Shown here: piece by piece, positions 34,708 to 46,125 of the stretch
Position numbering within the stretch: the stretch's first letter is position 1
Layout of the letters: each line of letters begins with the position of its first letter
Assembly (NCBI GenBank): GCA_015680685.1
Contig: MNCI01004586.1
Span: 62,001-126,000, forward strand
Length of the DNA: 64,000 nt
Reading direction: 5' to 3'
From: Gnetum montanum
Taxonomy: Eukaryota; Streptophyta; Gnetopsida; Gnetales; Gnetaceae
Notes under the pieces: model-generated
The model's database searches: none
What the model saw: only the letters and a program-made list of their open reading frames with translations
What the model was told of the DNA's origin: nothing
Program-made: the position numbers and the translations under genes

Positions 34708-37700
34708 TCAAGGTAAGGTGTCTCCCCCATGACTAAACTCATGGGCAAGTGTTCTGAAAATGCTCCCTAGATCTCCTGGATCATACACTCTAGGTGGTTC
34801 ATTTACCATCTTTATTGATTTAACCTTTATGCTATTATCCCATGTAATTTTGATGGTAGTGGAGTTTTGATCATTTAAGTCCTTGTTTTCTTTTCCTTTT
34901 GGTGTATGATTATGAGTTATTGGTTTCATTTTAAGGTTTTTAGCTGGAGTTATTTTCATAGATTGGGAATTAGTAAGTGGTTCACATGTTTCCATGCATG
35001 TTTTAGATGATTGTTGGTTCTTAGTTAGTGGCCACATGGTATCTTTTGGTTTGGTGGCCTCTACTCTTTTCTTTACACACACTTGTTCTTTACTATTGTT
35101 GTGGATTGGGATGGTGACTGTGTTGGTGTTTTGAATGATTGGTCCATGACTACACCCTTTTCTTTTAGCAGTAATGCATGGAATTCATTGCATGTGTATG
35201 GCTCTATGCTTATCTTTCTTGGAGATCTCAAAAGATAGATCCCTTATACTTAGCTTAGCATCAATTGTGCTAAGCCATGCTCTCCCCATAATGATTGGAA
35301 ATTTCTTATCAGCATCTTTTACATCAATTACCAAAAAGTTTGCTAGATAAAACCACCCATTAATAGTGCTCACTACAACATCTATCTATACCAAAGGAAT
35401 GGCAATAGACTAATCTACAAGCTCTAACCTAATGTTGCACTCTTTCAATGGTGGTAGTTTCCATGCTTGATAGGTTTCATAAGAGATCATAGTTAGTCTA
35501 GAACTTGAGTCTAATAGAGCTTTGCATGGTAGATTTCTAGCTACTTGTAGATAAATTAAAGCAATTCCTAGATCAATTCTCTTCTTAGGGAGTTGTCCTA
35601 CCTTAATCAAATCTATGACGATTTCAGTGAGCATGACAATCTATATGTTTGGATTGGATGATGATGGAAGCTTGTTGGTTGTAAGAGAATCTGTGGTAGG
35701 GGAAGTTGGTCTTGATGAAGCTCTAAGTCTACGAGCCTTTCTAAGACTTGTCCTAAAGAAAGGACGTTTCTTCATTTGGTCCTTAGTGGTGCTAGTATGA
35801 TTCTCCATTTTTATATTTATTGCTCTTGCAACTCTTGTTTGCTATGGGTGTGACGGAAATTCCCCTTACATCACAAGTGGCAGCACTAGTGGCAAAGGAT
35901 TTGAATTGGGATTTGGAAAATTAGTTGTTTGTGGATGCACATATGAGTCTAAGTTGGTCCTTGGTAGCGTTAATCTAAGATATTCAAGTGGATAGTACTG
36001 TGGAGTCTAAATAGTTGTGTTCACTAGTAAGATTAGACATTAGACATAGTATCCATAAGAATTAGGTTGTCGATATGGATATTGTTGGCATGGCGGTGGC
36101 ATGGCCCATGATTGAGGCTATTGCCATTGTTGATAATATTGCTCCTATGACTGCTTGAAGGTTCTAGCAGTAGTTACCTTGAGGACAAGGTAACCGTTTG
36201 GGCATCTGTTTTTGAACAAATTTGGGGTTAAGTTCGTATGCCCCTGTTTCTTGTAGATGTGTCATAACTAGACAACATCCCTTAGGATGTTCATACTAAC
36301 ACACAATACAACCTTCTTCATCTTTAGAGCTAGCATATGAGACCTTAGCTACTGAAGCAAATTTGCCTTTGCATCCAAGTTCTCTCTTCTTTCTTTTATA
36401 TTTTCCTTTTGCAAAGGCTTGCTCTACTCTTTCTTCCACAATCTTTAACATAGTGGTAGACCTTTCATTGATTCAGTCCCACATTTTTGCTACCTGTGCT
36501 ACTACATCAACAACATATTTTTAGATTGGTAATGTCTCTTTTCAGATTGCCTAGTCAAAGGTTTTTTCCTCTTAGGTATCACACACATGTGCATCTTTCT
36601 TTTTATTGATGGATCCCTATTTTACTCTTTAATTAATTCCCTTTTTCTAAGTTCATCTTTTTGTTTTGCCACTTGATTGATTAGCCTTTAAATATGATGG
36701 GTAGTTAGTTTTGATAATCCTCCTTGGGCATAAACCCCAAGGGTCTCTTTGGTTTTACTTATTAGCCCATCTATGATGTGCCTAAGTTGTTCATTTAATG
36801 AAAATTCATGTCCTAGGCATCTATGTAATAATGAATAATATCTATCCATTGCTGCATCAAGGGTTTCATGAGTCCCTTATTTCTAGCCTTGGATTTTTTT
36901 TTGTAGATTTGATACTCATGAATAGGTCTGATATTTATCATTAAATATTTCAAGCATGGTACTCCAGCGTCTAATGGATTCAAGTTCCAATGACCTATAC
37001 CAACAGTTTGCTTCCTTCATAAGTGTTCTAGGAAACAGAGGCATTGCGTAATGCTTGAAGATGATGTTGTGGATCTGCATCATAACCTCCTTCAAATCAT
37101 GGCATGTTATTTATGTCTAGTCATTTAATTTAGCTATCCCTCACCTACCTAGTTGGTATGTAGATAGCTTCCTAAATATTGATCAAGCTTTGGGTTGTCA
37201 TAAGGGGTTCATCATTATGATTAGGTTCCTATGCTCTGTTGTAGTAGTGACCCCTTCTATGCTCATGCCTATCTTGATACTCTCTTCTATCTCTTTGTTT
37301 TCTTTGTTCATAGTCTTCATCTTCTAAATCAAAGTACCTTGAATATCTATCATGATGGCCATGGGTTCACCTTTCTTCCCTATTATCATCTTGGTACTTA
37401 TGTCATCTCCTGTTAGAGTCCTCTGATGACCTCAATGAGGTTGATGAGGTAGCAGGAGAACAGTGTCAATTGGTTCTTCTTTCATGATACTTATATGTTT
37501 CTCTGTAAGATTTACCAAGAGGCCTAGAGTTTTGCTTATATCTTGAGATAGTATCCTCCCCCTTATGTATCTCTGCTAAAGTAGAATTAAGTTGGGCTTT
37601 GATAGGTTCCTCTAGTTTGATGATAGGTGTTTTTGACAATGCCTCATGGTTCTAGTGGAGTTGTTTTGAAATGAATTGATCAACATCAAGTTCTTCTATG

Positions 37701-37949
37701 ATAACAGAAGTGTTGGCCTGCTTCCCTCATCTGTGTATATGTTTGATCTCCATGGCAACATCTCTTCTCATTTGCTCCTTTGTGGGTTCATGGGTTCTAG
37801 TCATGTGTTGAGTCACATGATACCCTTCATGAATTTGGTCCAAATGCATTCCCCTTAGAGCAAGTTGTAGCATGTTTAGTGCTGCACATTCTGGAAGCAG
37901 GACTATGTTGCCTTGCATGTCTCTCCACCTCAATTTCCTATCCTGATGG
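34708..37949 (-). pseudogene. gag-protease of element D, main part
   Basis: Continues the gag started at 45077, after element E. N-terminal module RWRDMQGNIVLLPE (37933 onward), basic/Ser region, gag core (about 37100-36700: RYYSLLHRCLGHEFS, HIIDGLISKTKETLGVYAQG), Pro/Tyr/Gln-rich part, then protease. The protease loop reads ALLDSSSRLTMIS (35525-35490), so DSS replaces D[ST]G and is likely inactive; the second half has FPIIMGRAWLSTIDA (35310-35265). The frame ends with EFSHGGDTLP and a stop at 34708-34710. Stops and some frame changes interrupt it. Confidence 0.72.
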
Positions 37950-37954
37950 AAGAT
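37950..37954. other. Target-site duplication of element E (left copy)
   Basis: AAGAT, identical to 44926-44930 on the other side of element E. It lies within the gag frame of element D. Confidence 0.85.
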
Positions 37955-38781
37955 TGATGAGCCATGATATCACGTACGTGATATCGCATCTGCAATATTG
38001 GGTCCACCCCCATGATATTGCGTACACGATATCACAGCCTACCGCAATTTCTATAAATAAGAGGTGGCTTTCCTTGTTCTAGGCACTTAGACTTAGACCC
38101 TTAGCTAAACTCTTGCAGTTTTTCCATTCCAGAGTTAGAATAATTTCCATGTGCCTGCAGTAGGAGTCTTAAAGTGAATGGATCTTTATTCGAGAAAATT
38201 ATACTTGAGCATACATTTATGTACGGCAATAAAGACGAACTTTCTGATAAACCTTGTAGCATATGGACTAAGCTAAATAGCAATTAATTATTGTTGAATG
38301 TTTAAATGCTTTCCTAGTTAATTAATCTCTCTCAACCCTTGACTCTCCTAGTTAAGTGCACTCAGTACGACCACTTCAAGCATGTGTGTAGCGCTTGGTA
38401 ACCCAGTAACGATTAGCGTTTGGTAATCCCAGCAGCGTTGCACTAGTTCAGGATGTGTGCGGCAAGTGGGAACAGATACTGGTGTTAGGAATAATTAGAA
38501 CATAGTTAGTGAATAGTTAATGAAAGTTATTCACTTAGTTCTCTTCACCTTCCCCTATTAGCATAAGACATTAAAAAGATAAAAGATATAAAAATCATAT
38601 ACCTCAAGCTTACTTAACCATACAACCATGACAATACAAGTAAGTTTGGGAAGACAACAATTGATTAACCTTAAGTATTCCATTAAGGCACGTAAGCACT
38701 TAGTCCTTGGAGTTCGACTAGATCGCACGTGAAATGCTCATATTCGTATGGTTGAGTGTAGGGGTACCTTGCCACTCATCA
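37955..38781 (+). repeat. 5' LTR of element E
   Basis: 827 bp, TGATGAGCC to CATCA. U3 has two GATATC palindrome units (37964-38034) against one in the 3' LTR, then TATA box CTATAAATAAGAG (38051-38063), AATAAAGA (38228) as a possible poly(A) signal, two TTGGTAAYCCAGTA-type motifs (38393-38432), and the conserved end TATGGTTGAGTGTAGGGGTA. Confidence 0.9.
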
Positions 38782-38800
38782 TTAGCGCCGTTGCTGGGGA
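38782..38800 (+). other. Primer-binding site of element E
   Basis: TTAGCGCCGTTGCTGGGGA, the closest in the window to the tRNA-Asp-type site TGGCGCCGTTGCCGGGGA (G to A and C to T changes only in the core). Confidence 0.8.
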
Positions 38801-38926
38801 CTTAGTTGTTTGTGCGCTATGTAGAACATAGGAAATCATTCATATCATTGGGACACTAGAACAAACCCTTAGGGTTAATCAAGAAAAGATAAGACAACGG
38901 TAAATAGCACACTAAACAAAACAAAA

Positions 38927-41900
38927 ATGTCTTCTTCTTTGCACAAAAGCACTTCATTGCCTAGGACTAACACAAGAGACAGTCGGTGGCCTAACACACG
39001 TAACCAAGATCTGTCAGTTCCTCAACAGTTCTGTGTGGTATATATTCATCAGGATGAGTATGTACCCAACTTTACCTTTATTGTTCATCAAGATGAACAA
39101 CTGTGTTGGAGAGACTTGGAAGGTAACATAGTATTGCCTCCAGACTGATCAGTCCCCAACATGCTCCTTCATGCTCTCGCACAAATAGGCATGTTGCAGT
39201 TATATGCAGAATATGTTGCATGTGACCATGACACAAGGGACTACCATCCCACAAAAGCACAACATCAAAGGGACTTGCAACAGGAGAGATACCATACATC
39301 CTCGAAGGGTAAATGGCCCCATCACACTCTACATGTCTTGAGCAAAATTGAGGGTGGTGAACCTACTTCAACAAGTTCCCCACCAAATGGTATTCCCCCT
39401 CCTAATGATGGTTAGGAGGTGATGTATCAGAACCTCCACTCCACAATTCACAACCCTAGTTCTGATCCCCATAAACACGAAGTGTTTGACGAGGGAACAC
39501 AAACACATGATAAGGATAGATGTTCTGATTGTAATCACGATCGGGGTCGAGACCATCAAAGAGAAGGTAGAAAACATCATCATGGTGATGGTTCTCCTTC
39601 TTCTTCACCTTCATCATCACATTCACCCTCTCCTTCAGTGTCAGGACGCAGTCATAAGGAACCTAACCGTGAGGATAAAGATAAACAGAGTGAGAATCCT
39701 CAATGAGAGAGTCGAGAATGAGGACGAGGGCACTCTAGGGAATCACAACATAGAAGAAGGGAGAGTAGGGAACTGCGTAGACATCACAGACGCTATGGAT
39801 GAAATGACCATGAAGAACCCCTACTCGCAACTAGAAGCATGTTAGATATCACGGAGGCCATAAGAGTTCCCACAAGGCACCAAAAAGATAGTAGGATCAA
39901 GAGGTTAGACATGAATAACATCCCACAGTTTGAGGGGGGATACAACACTGATCCTCAAAATCACCTACAAGCATTCCATGATGCATGTGCCTTGCAGAAA
40001 ATTAAGAACGAATGGAAAAAACTAAAGTTGTTCCCAAGGACATTAGTGAAAGAAGCGGAAAGCTAGTACTAGTCCTTAGAATCGGAATTCATTCGGAGGT
40101 GGAGTACGATGCTAGAACTGTTTAATGATAAGTATTAAACGTACTCTCAAGTGTCCAACCTATGAAAGCAAATCCAAGGATGGAAGTAAGGAAATCATGA
40201 ACCCTTGGATGCTACCATGGGCCATTATTATGCACTATTACATCGTTGCCCATGCCATGGTTATGCGTAGCGGGATCAACTACGCCATCTCGTAGATGGA
40301 CTTAGGCATGAAACAAGGAGAACCCTTGGAACATATGCCCAAGGGAGACTATCGAAGCTTAGGTCCCATCAGGTCCATAGATTGCTAGAGCAAGTAGCCA
40401 AGGAAGAAGGGGAGCTACATAAGAGAAAAAGTGCGAAAGAGTACAACTAAGATCCTTCCCTTCGAAAAAGGGGAGTGAGATTCTGTGAGGAGGAGGAAGA
40501 GTCACCACTCGAAGAGATGGTGAATAGGAAAACCTTGCCACTCCAAAAATTAACAATAGAAGTGTCAGCAAAGGTAGACCAAATGTGGGACTCCTTGGAT
40601 AGTAGATTTGAAACCATTCTCAAAATTGTAGAGGAGTCTAAGGAGCGAGGTAGTGACTATGANNNNNNNNNNNNNNNNNNNNNNNNNNNNNNNNNNNNNN
40701 NNNNNNNNNNNNNNNNNNNNNNNNNNNNNNNNNNNNNNNNNNNNNNNNNNNNNNNNNNNNNNNNNNNNNNNNNNNNNNNNNNNNNNNNNNNNNNNNNNNN
40801 NNNNNNNNNNNNNNNNNNNNNNNNNNNNNNNNNNNNNNNNNNNNNNNNNNNNNNNNNNNNNNNNNNNNNNNNNTCATGGGGGATGCGACCACCAAGGCAA
40901 CAATACCCTTACCGGCAACCAGATCCATATGGCTATTACGTGCAGCAGCGAATCTCTCCATGTGACTCTGTTGGTTACGTGACTCCACAACGTCACTACC
41001 AAGCTTGGGAGTATTATAGGACTCCTTCTCCTAGGAGAGACAACCCACAGACATACCATCCTCCAAACCCATCCTCAACTCTCACACCAATAGCTCCATT
41101 ACCACCCACTCCAACAATGCAAGGGGAACTCCCCACTCAACCGTAGCAACGCAATGCTACGAGAGTTGTGAACCTTCAACCCACTATTGGTTCTGACAAT
41201 CGTATGAAGAGAAGACCTTTCTTTAGAATGAACAATCCAACCAAACTCTCACAACCACAAGCGATTGAGCCTTTGAGTGCTTCTCCATCAAATAAGGCTT
41301 CAGAGCTCCCTTCAAATCAAAAATCGAGCTTGACCCACATGGTTATGTTAACACATGTCGTTACTAACTGGATTAAGGAGGGCCACCTTCCCAGGAAATT
41401 ATCTGACCTCGAAAGCCTTTTAATCTATCTCCAAGTTGCTGGGAATGAACCATGTAAAGCTCTTCTGGACTCAGGTTTCGGAGTCAACTTAATATCACAA
41501 GAGATGTATAAAGCCTAGAACCTGCCTCCATTAAAGAAGAGCAATATTCACTTAGACTTGGCCCACCAGTCCATCACTATTCCCTTAGGTCTAGTGAAGG
41601 ACATAGTTACCACTGTGTGTGGGTGGTCATACCGAGCTGATTTCCTAGTGATACAAGTAAACAATGATAAAGGGGACTTTCCAATAATAATGGGAAGGGC
41701 ATGGCTAAGTACCATAAATGCATGCCTAGGAATCTGTGATCTTTCCCTAGAAATATCTAAGGAAAACACTTTTGGGAAGATTGAGAAGAAGAAAGTTCCA
41801 TGCATCACATACAGTGATACAGGGTGTGATTGTGTACAGGAATGTTCAGCATTGCTTGCATGTAACCGGTGTGTCCAAGAAATTAACATAAAAAAGTGCC

Positions 41901-42281
41901 TATATGTAGCAACCACACAACAAGAGGACACCTAGTGGTTGATAGCTGATCAAGAGAGAAACTCACCAACGTGCATGGAACTAACTGAGGGAACAACCCG
42001 TGCTCATGTTGAAAGCATAGATGTATTGGAGCAAGAGCGTCACCAACTTCCAAACATTAACCTGAAAACATCAATAGGGGGAAGCTGGAAATTCCTAAAA
42101 AATTTAAATAAGCGCTCCGATAAGAGGTTACTAGTCAACGTACAATAGACCAAACCTTACCATGAATCTAGAACGGTCAATGCACATAACACATCGGAGA
42201 AAGGATGACCTCGCTCATTATTTCGAATCTCCCCCTTCTAGCTTAGTCATGGGGGAGATGGTCACCTATGCTGATCAATCG
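38927..42281 (+). pseudogene. gag-protease of element E, one frame with 18 stop codons
   Basis: ATG at 38927; a single frame of about 1118 codons runs to a final TGA at about 42279. N-terminal module (HQDEYVPNFTF, DLEGNIVLPPD), Arg/Ser/His-rich region (about residues 165-300), gag core (about 305-500: NNIPQFEGGYNTD, HYYALLHRCP, HLVDGLRHETRRTLGTYAQG), a gap of 211 N at 40663-40873, Pro/Tyr-rich stretch, then protease with LLDSGFG at residue 848 and FPIIMGRAWLST near 924, and a C-terminal Cys-containing tail ending LSHGGDG. In-frame stops lie at 39146, 39413, 39704, 39719, 39800, 40064, 40070, 40136, 40163, 40187, 40268, 40448, 41144, 41516, 41933, 42146, 42206 and 42239; no frameshift is needed. 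Confidence 0.82.
40663..40873. other. Assembly gap (211 N) in gag of element E
   Basis: Run of N inside the gag C-terminal region; the frame is the same on both sides. Confidence 0.95.
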
Positions 42282-44137
42282 AGGCCCTCAGTTCCCTTTT
42301 AAGTTTTTTTATTACACATTTTTTGTTTTACAAATTTCTTTAACTTTTCTTGTTTTTGTTTTGCAACATCATTTATACTCTTTCATTTCTTTGAATGTTT
42401 GTTTATTTTGTTAGGTTCATCACCTAATAAGTGCTCCTAATGGTGGTATGAACTGTATTCTATTGATTGCTAGTGTTTGGTTTTTCCTTTGAGTTATGAT
42501 GTTGATACTAGGGTATGGTTCTTTTGATATAATAGGCAATGAGTCCACGTCACCCATGCATCCATGAATTTCTATGGTTTCTCTTGGCTTGGGAACTATA
42601 CAGTCCCTTTCTTAATAATAGAACTATCAACCAATTGGTGACTGGGCATTTCTCAAACTAAGAAAGGACTCATGGATTGAAAAGGGTGTGACTTCAAAGT
42701 GATTTAATGCATTTTTGCTGGCCATTTTCTTAGGTGCTTGGATGTTTTCTTCTTGAGTTTTCCTTACCATTCTGACATTGCTCCATTATCGGGAAGTTGA
42801 GCTAATAAAAATAATAAGTCTTTGCATGGTGTGGTTCTCACGCAAAAAAAGAAAAAAGAGAAAAGTGAGAATTCAAAGCACACCCCTTAGATGAAATAAT
42901 CATTTAGACTACAAGCACTGGTTATGAAATTAAACAAACATGTTCCCTCTAACTAAGACCCTTTCTCACTTCCTACTTTCTCCTTTTTCATTTTGTCGGA
43001 ATGGTGGTGACTTTTTGGCAGAAGCATTCTTGTTACTTCAACTGGATGAATTGGCCAAATGTATTAATGCGAAGTCACAGGATGTGGTTGTTTGAGGCTA
43101 GATTTGGAATGAGATCTACTAAGTCACATTAACCATTCATACACAAGGGGCTATACACCACCTTGTTCTTGAGACTACATTCCATTCTCTTCTTTCCATC
43201 ATTCTTTCTCCATTGTTTCACCTCATTGCCAGTTGTATCAAGGGTCTATATTTTGGTTGATGCATTGTTTCCTTTTTGGTAAATTCTTGTGGTTAAGACT
43301 TTAACTCTTGCTTCCAAATGGCATTTTCAGAGCTTATGGACTCTTTGAATGCAAGATTGTCAGGGCATTAGGGGCATGAGCCTGCTCTGGGGAGGACCCA
43401 CTGGCATTCCTATTTGGTGCATCAGTTAATTTCTTTCCCCTAAACATTTTCACAATCAACATTTATTTTGTTCATTTCCATCTCTAACATCCATTTCATC
43501 GACGTTGTTGTTGTTTCTTTTTCTCCATCTTTCTTGTTCCTTATCTTTTTCCATTCTATCGCTACTGGAGGATCGCTCTTAGTCATGGGGGTCTTGGTCC
43601 AATTTTTTTGATTTTCTCTTAACCCCTACACCTTGGGTAGTTACCAGTGTTATATCTTTAGAATCTGCATTAGCCATATCACAACTCAGCTAATGGACCT
43701 TACATCGAGTCAAGGTATCAACTACATTCTGATTCATTTACCCTTGCTAATATAAGACTGTGTTGTGTGTGCAAATGGCAATCATACAATAATGGATTGG
43801 ATCTGGAGGGAACACTTAGAATGGATTGGTGCTAGAGCAGTCATGCAAGGAATAGGATTGATGGCATGCTTATGGATGACCAACGGAAGGCACAATTTTG
43901 GCATCGGCAGCAACACATCTCCTTCTTTTCTCTCTCTTCTCTCTCAACTGCCAAATAAGGTTGGATGTCAAATGTGTATAGTGTTCACTCTTATTGTCAT
44001 GAACACTAACATTTTCATGTATTGTAATGATGATCCATTCACGTGTCACCCCATTCACCATTAGTGTCATTCAAGTCAATAATCTCATACCTTCCCAATA
44101 TTTTGTAAGGAACTTGAGGATGAGTTTTCATTCAGTC
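42282..44137 (+). other. Non-coding interval of element E
   Basis: 1.85 kb without long frames. It contains the family block at 43361-43405 (GGGCATTAGGGG ... GGGGAGGACCCACTGG) and an internal copy of AGTCATGGGGG at about 43581. There is no ORF3 homology and no MAPK/MAPR start, so ORF3 was lost or never present in this lineage. Confidence 0.6.
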
Positions 44138-44146
44138 ATGGGGGTA
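44138..44146 (+). other. Polypurine tract of element E
   Basis: ATGGGGGTA (preceded by AGTC) directly before the 3' LTR, with AACTTGAGGATGAGTTTTCA upstream, as in H, C and D. Confidence 0.65.
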
Positions 44147-44925
44147 TGATGAGCCGCGATATCACGTACGCGATATCGCGGCCTACCGTAATTTCTATAA
44201 ATAAGAGGCGGCTTTTCCTATTCTAGGCACTTAGACTTAGACCCTTAGCTAAACTCTTGCAGTTTTGCCATTCCAGAGTTAGAATAATTTCCATGTGCTC
44301 ACAGTAGGAGTCTTAAAGTGAATGGATCTTTATTCGAGAAAATTGTACCTAAGCACACATTTGTGTACGACAATAAAGATGAACTTTCTAATAAACCTTG
44401 CAGCATATGGACTAAGCTAAATAGCAATTAATTATTGTTGAATGTTTAAATGCTTTCCTAGTTAATTAATCTCTCTCAACCCTTGACTCTCCTAGTTAAC
44501 TGTACTCAGTACGACTGCTTCGAGCATGTGTGTAGCGCTTGGTAACCCAGTAACGATTAGCGTTTGGTAAACCCAGTAGTGTTGCACTGGTTCAGGATGT
44601 GCGCAGCAAGTGGGAATGGATACTGGTGTTAGGAATAATTAGAATGTAGTTAGTGAATAGTTAATGAAAGTTATTCACTTAGTTCTCTTCACCTTCCCCT
44701 ATTAGCATAAGACATTAAAAAGATAAAAGATATAAAAATCATATACCTCAAGCTTACTTAACCATACAACCGTGACAATACAAGTAAGTTTGGGAAGACA
44801 GCGATTGATTAACCTTAAGTGTTCCATTAAGGCGTGTAAGCACTTAGTCCTTGGAGTTCAACCAGATCGTGCGTGAAATGCTCATATTTGTATGGTTGAG
44901 TGTAGGGGTACCTCGCCACTCATCA
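44147..44925 (+). repeat. 3' LTR of element E
   Basis: 779 bp, TGATGAGCCGCG to CATCA. It includes a near-perfect 30-bp palindrome at 44153-44182 centred on ACGTACGC between two GATATC blocks, TATA box TATAAATAAG at 44196-44205, and two TTGGTAA motifs near 44540-44580. Followed by AAGAT. Confidence 0.9.
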
Positions 44926-44930
44926 AAGAT

Positions 44931-45077
44931 GAAAGTAAAGTCTTGATGATATGGATCAATGTCAGCATAAGTGATTTGTGTCAACATTGGCATCCCCCAT
45001 TCTTCTTCATCAATGATTCTATCACTACTTCTTCTTGTCTTCTTGGCTAGTGATGGTTGATCATTATGTGGAGCCAT
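44931..45077 (-). pseudogene. Start of gag of element D
   Basis: ATG at 45077 (MAPHNDQPSLAKKTRRSSDR), acidic stretch IIDEEEWG, then PYHQDFTFIF, which aligns with the N-terminal module of B and E. The frame is cut by the AAGAT duplication and element E and resumes at 37949. Confidence 0.65.
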
Positions 45078-45195
45078 ATTATAATTTTAGACAATTTATG
45101 TTAAAAGTGTGCTTTACTCATATTTGTTAGGTTTGACTTTGAGTTTTAGATACAACAATTTTAAAAAATTAATTACTTAGCATAACATTGACTTG

Positions 45196-45214
45196 TCCTC
45201 AGCAATGGCACCAA
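45196..45214 (-). other. Primer-binding site of element D
   Basis: Minus strand TTGGTGCCATTGCTGAGGA next to the LTR; same tRNA-Asp-like type as the rest of the family. Confidence 0.7.
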
Positions 45215-46125
45215 TGATGAGCAGTGGAGTATCCAACACCCAACCATACAAGATACGAGTGTTCACGCAAAATCCTAGTCAAATTCCATAGACAAGGTAA
45301 TGTGATTATGCAAGTAATTAGTTAGAGTTCATGATCGTTGTCTTCCCACGTGATCTAGTAAATTTGATTCATATGGTTTAACTCATGATGAGGTATATGA
45401 TAGATGATGTTGTATTAGCCATAGGGCTCCTAGTAAACATGAAGTAAATAGAATAGTTTCTAAATCTAAGTAGTAGTAAACAAATTTATTCTAGCCTATG
45501 CAATGAGCATCCAGTCCTGCCCTTCTGTTCACACCTTAAACTTCATGTAACTATTACTAGAATACCAAGTACCACACTACTAGGCGTACTAAGTGATAGC
45601 ACTACTGGGTTACCAAGCATCTAGACTTAAGTGCTCAAGATTAGTCATACTCATTCCACTTAACAATAGGAATAGTAAAATGCATAGAAAGTAGATGAGT
45701 AACTAATGAAAATAGTAATCCTTAAGCTAAGTGAAAACAAGAAAATTATTCTAAGTTTAAACAATAAAGATCAAGTGATGCTACAATGATGTAGAGCAAT
45801 CTTGATCTGTATTTTTGTACATGAAATGTGTCCAAGTACATTTCACTCAAATAAAGACTCCATTCAATTACAAAACATCACACTATGGGCATACACTCCT
45901 AAGTGCTAAGTGATAAAATAGAGAAAACAAATTGACGTAATTTTGCTAAGTGTCTAATGAAATTGTCTATAGATGGTGCACCTAAGTGTTGTATTTATAG
46001 GCCCACACATGTCTACAATATCGAATATGTGACATCGTATTTTGTGCACCAATATCAGGGATCTGATATCATAGCTCCGATATTAGATAGTCAATATTGT
46101 GACCATGAAAATTTTGGATGAGTTG
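45215..46125 (-). repeat. 5' LTR of element D
   Basis: 911 bp, homologous to 28762-29665. The minus-strand start is mutated (CAACTCATCC against TGATAAATCC). GATATC-like units 46100-46015, TATA box near 46003-45990, three TTGGTAAYCCAGTA-like motifs 45622-45550. Confidence 0.87.

Larger units (their letters stand above)
37955..44925 (+). mobile_element. LTR element E (gag-pro, no ORF3, no pol), nested in D
   Basis: 6971 bp. 5' LTR 37955-38781, primer site, a single-frame gag-protease (38927-42281), a 1.8-kb non-coding interval, polypurine tract, 3' LTR 44147-44925, perfect AAGAT target duplication. It splits the N-terminal part of element D's gag. ORF3, RT, RNase H and integrase are absent. 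The two LTRs are very alike outside the GATATC array, so this is probably the youngest insertion in the window. Confidence 0.9.
28762..46125 (-). mobile_element. LTR element D (gag-pro + full ORF3, no pol), split by element E
   Basis: Minus-strand element of about 10.4 kb without its nested insert (37955-44925). 5' LTR 45215-46125, primer site, gag-protease, non-coding interval, full-length ORF3, polypurine tract, 3' LTR 28762-29665. Target duplication CTTAG/CTTTG (28757-28761 and 46126-46130, one mismatch). The LINE frame reads straight across once D and one duplication copy are removed, which confirms the boundaries. No RT, RNase H or integrase in about 8.5 kb of internal sequence. Confidence 0.87.
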
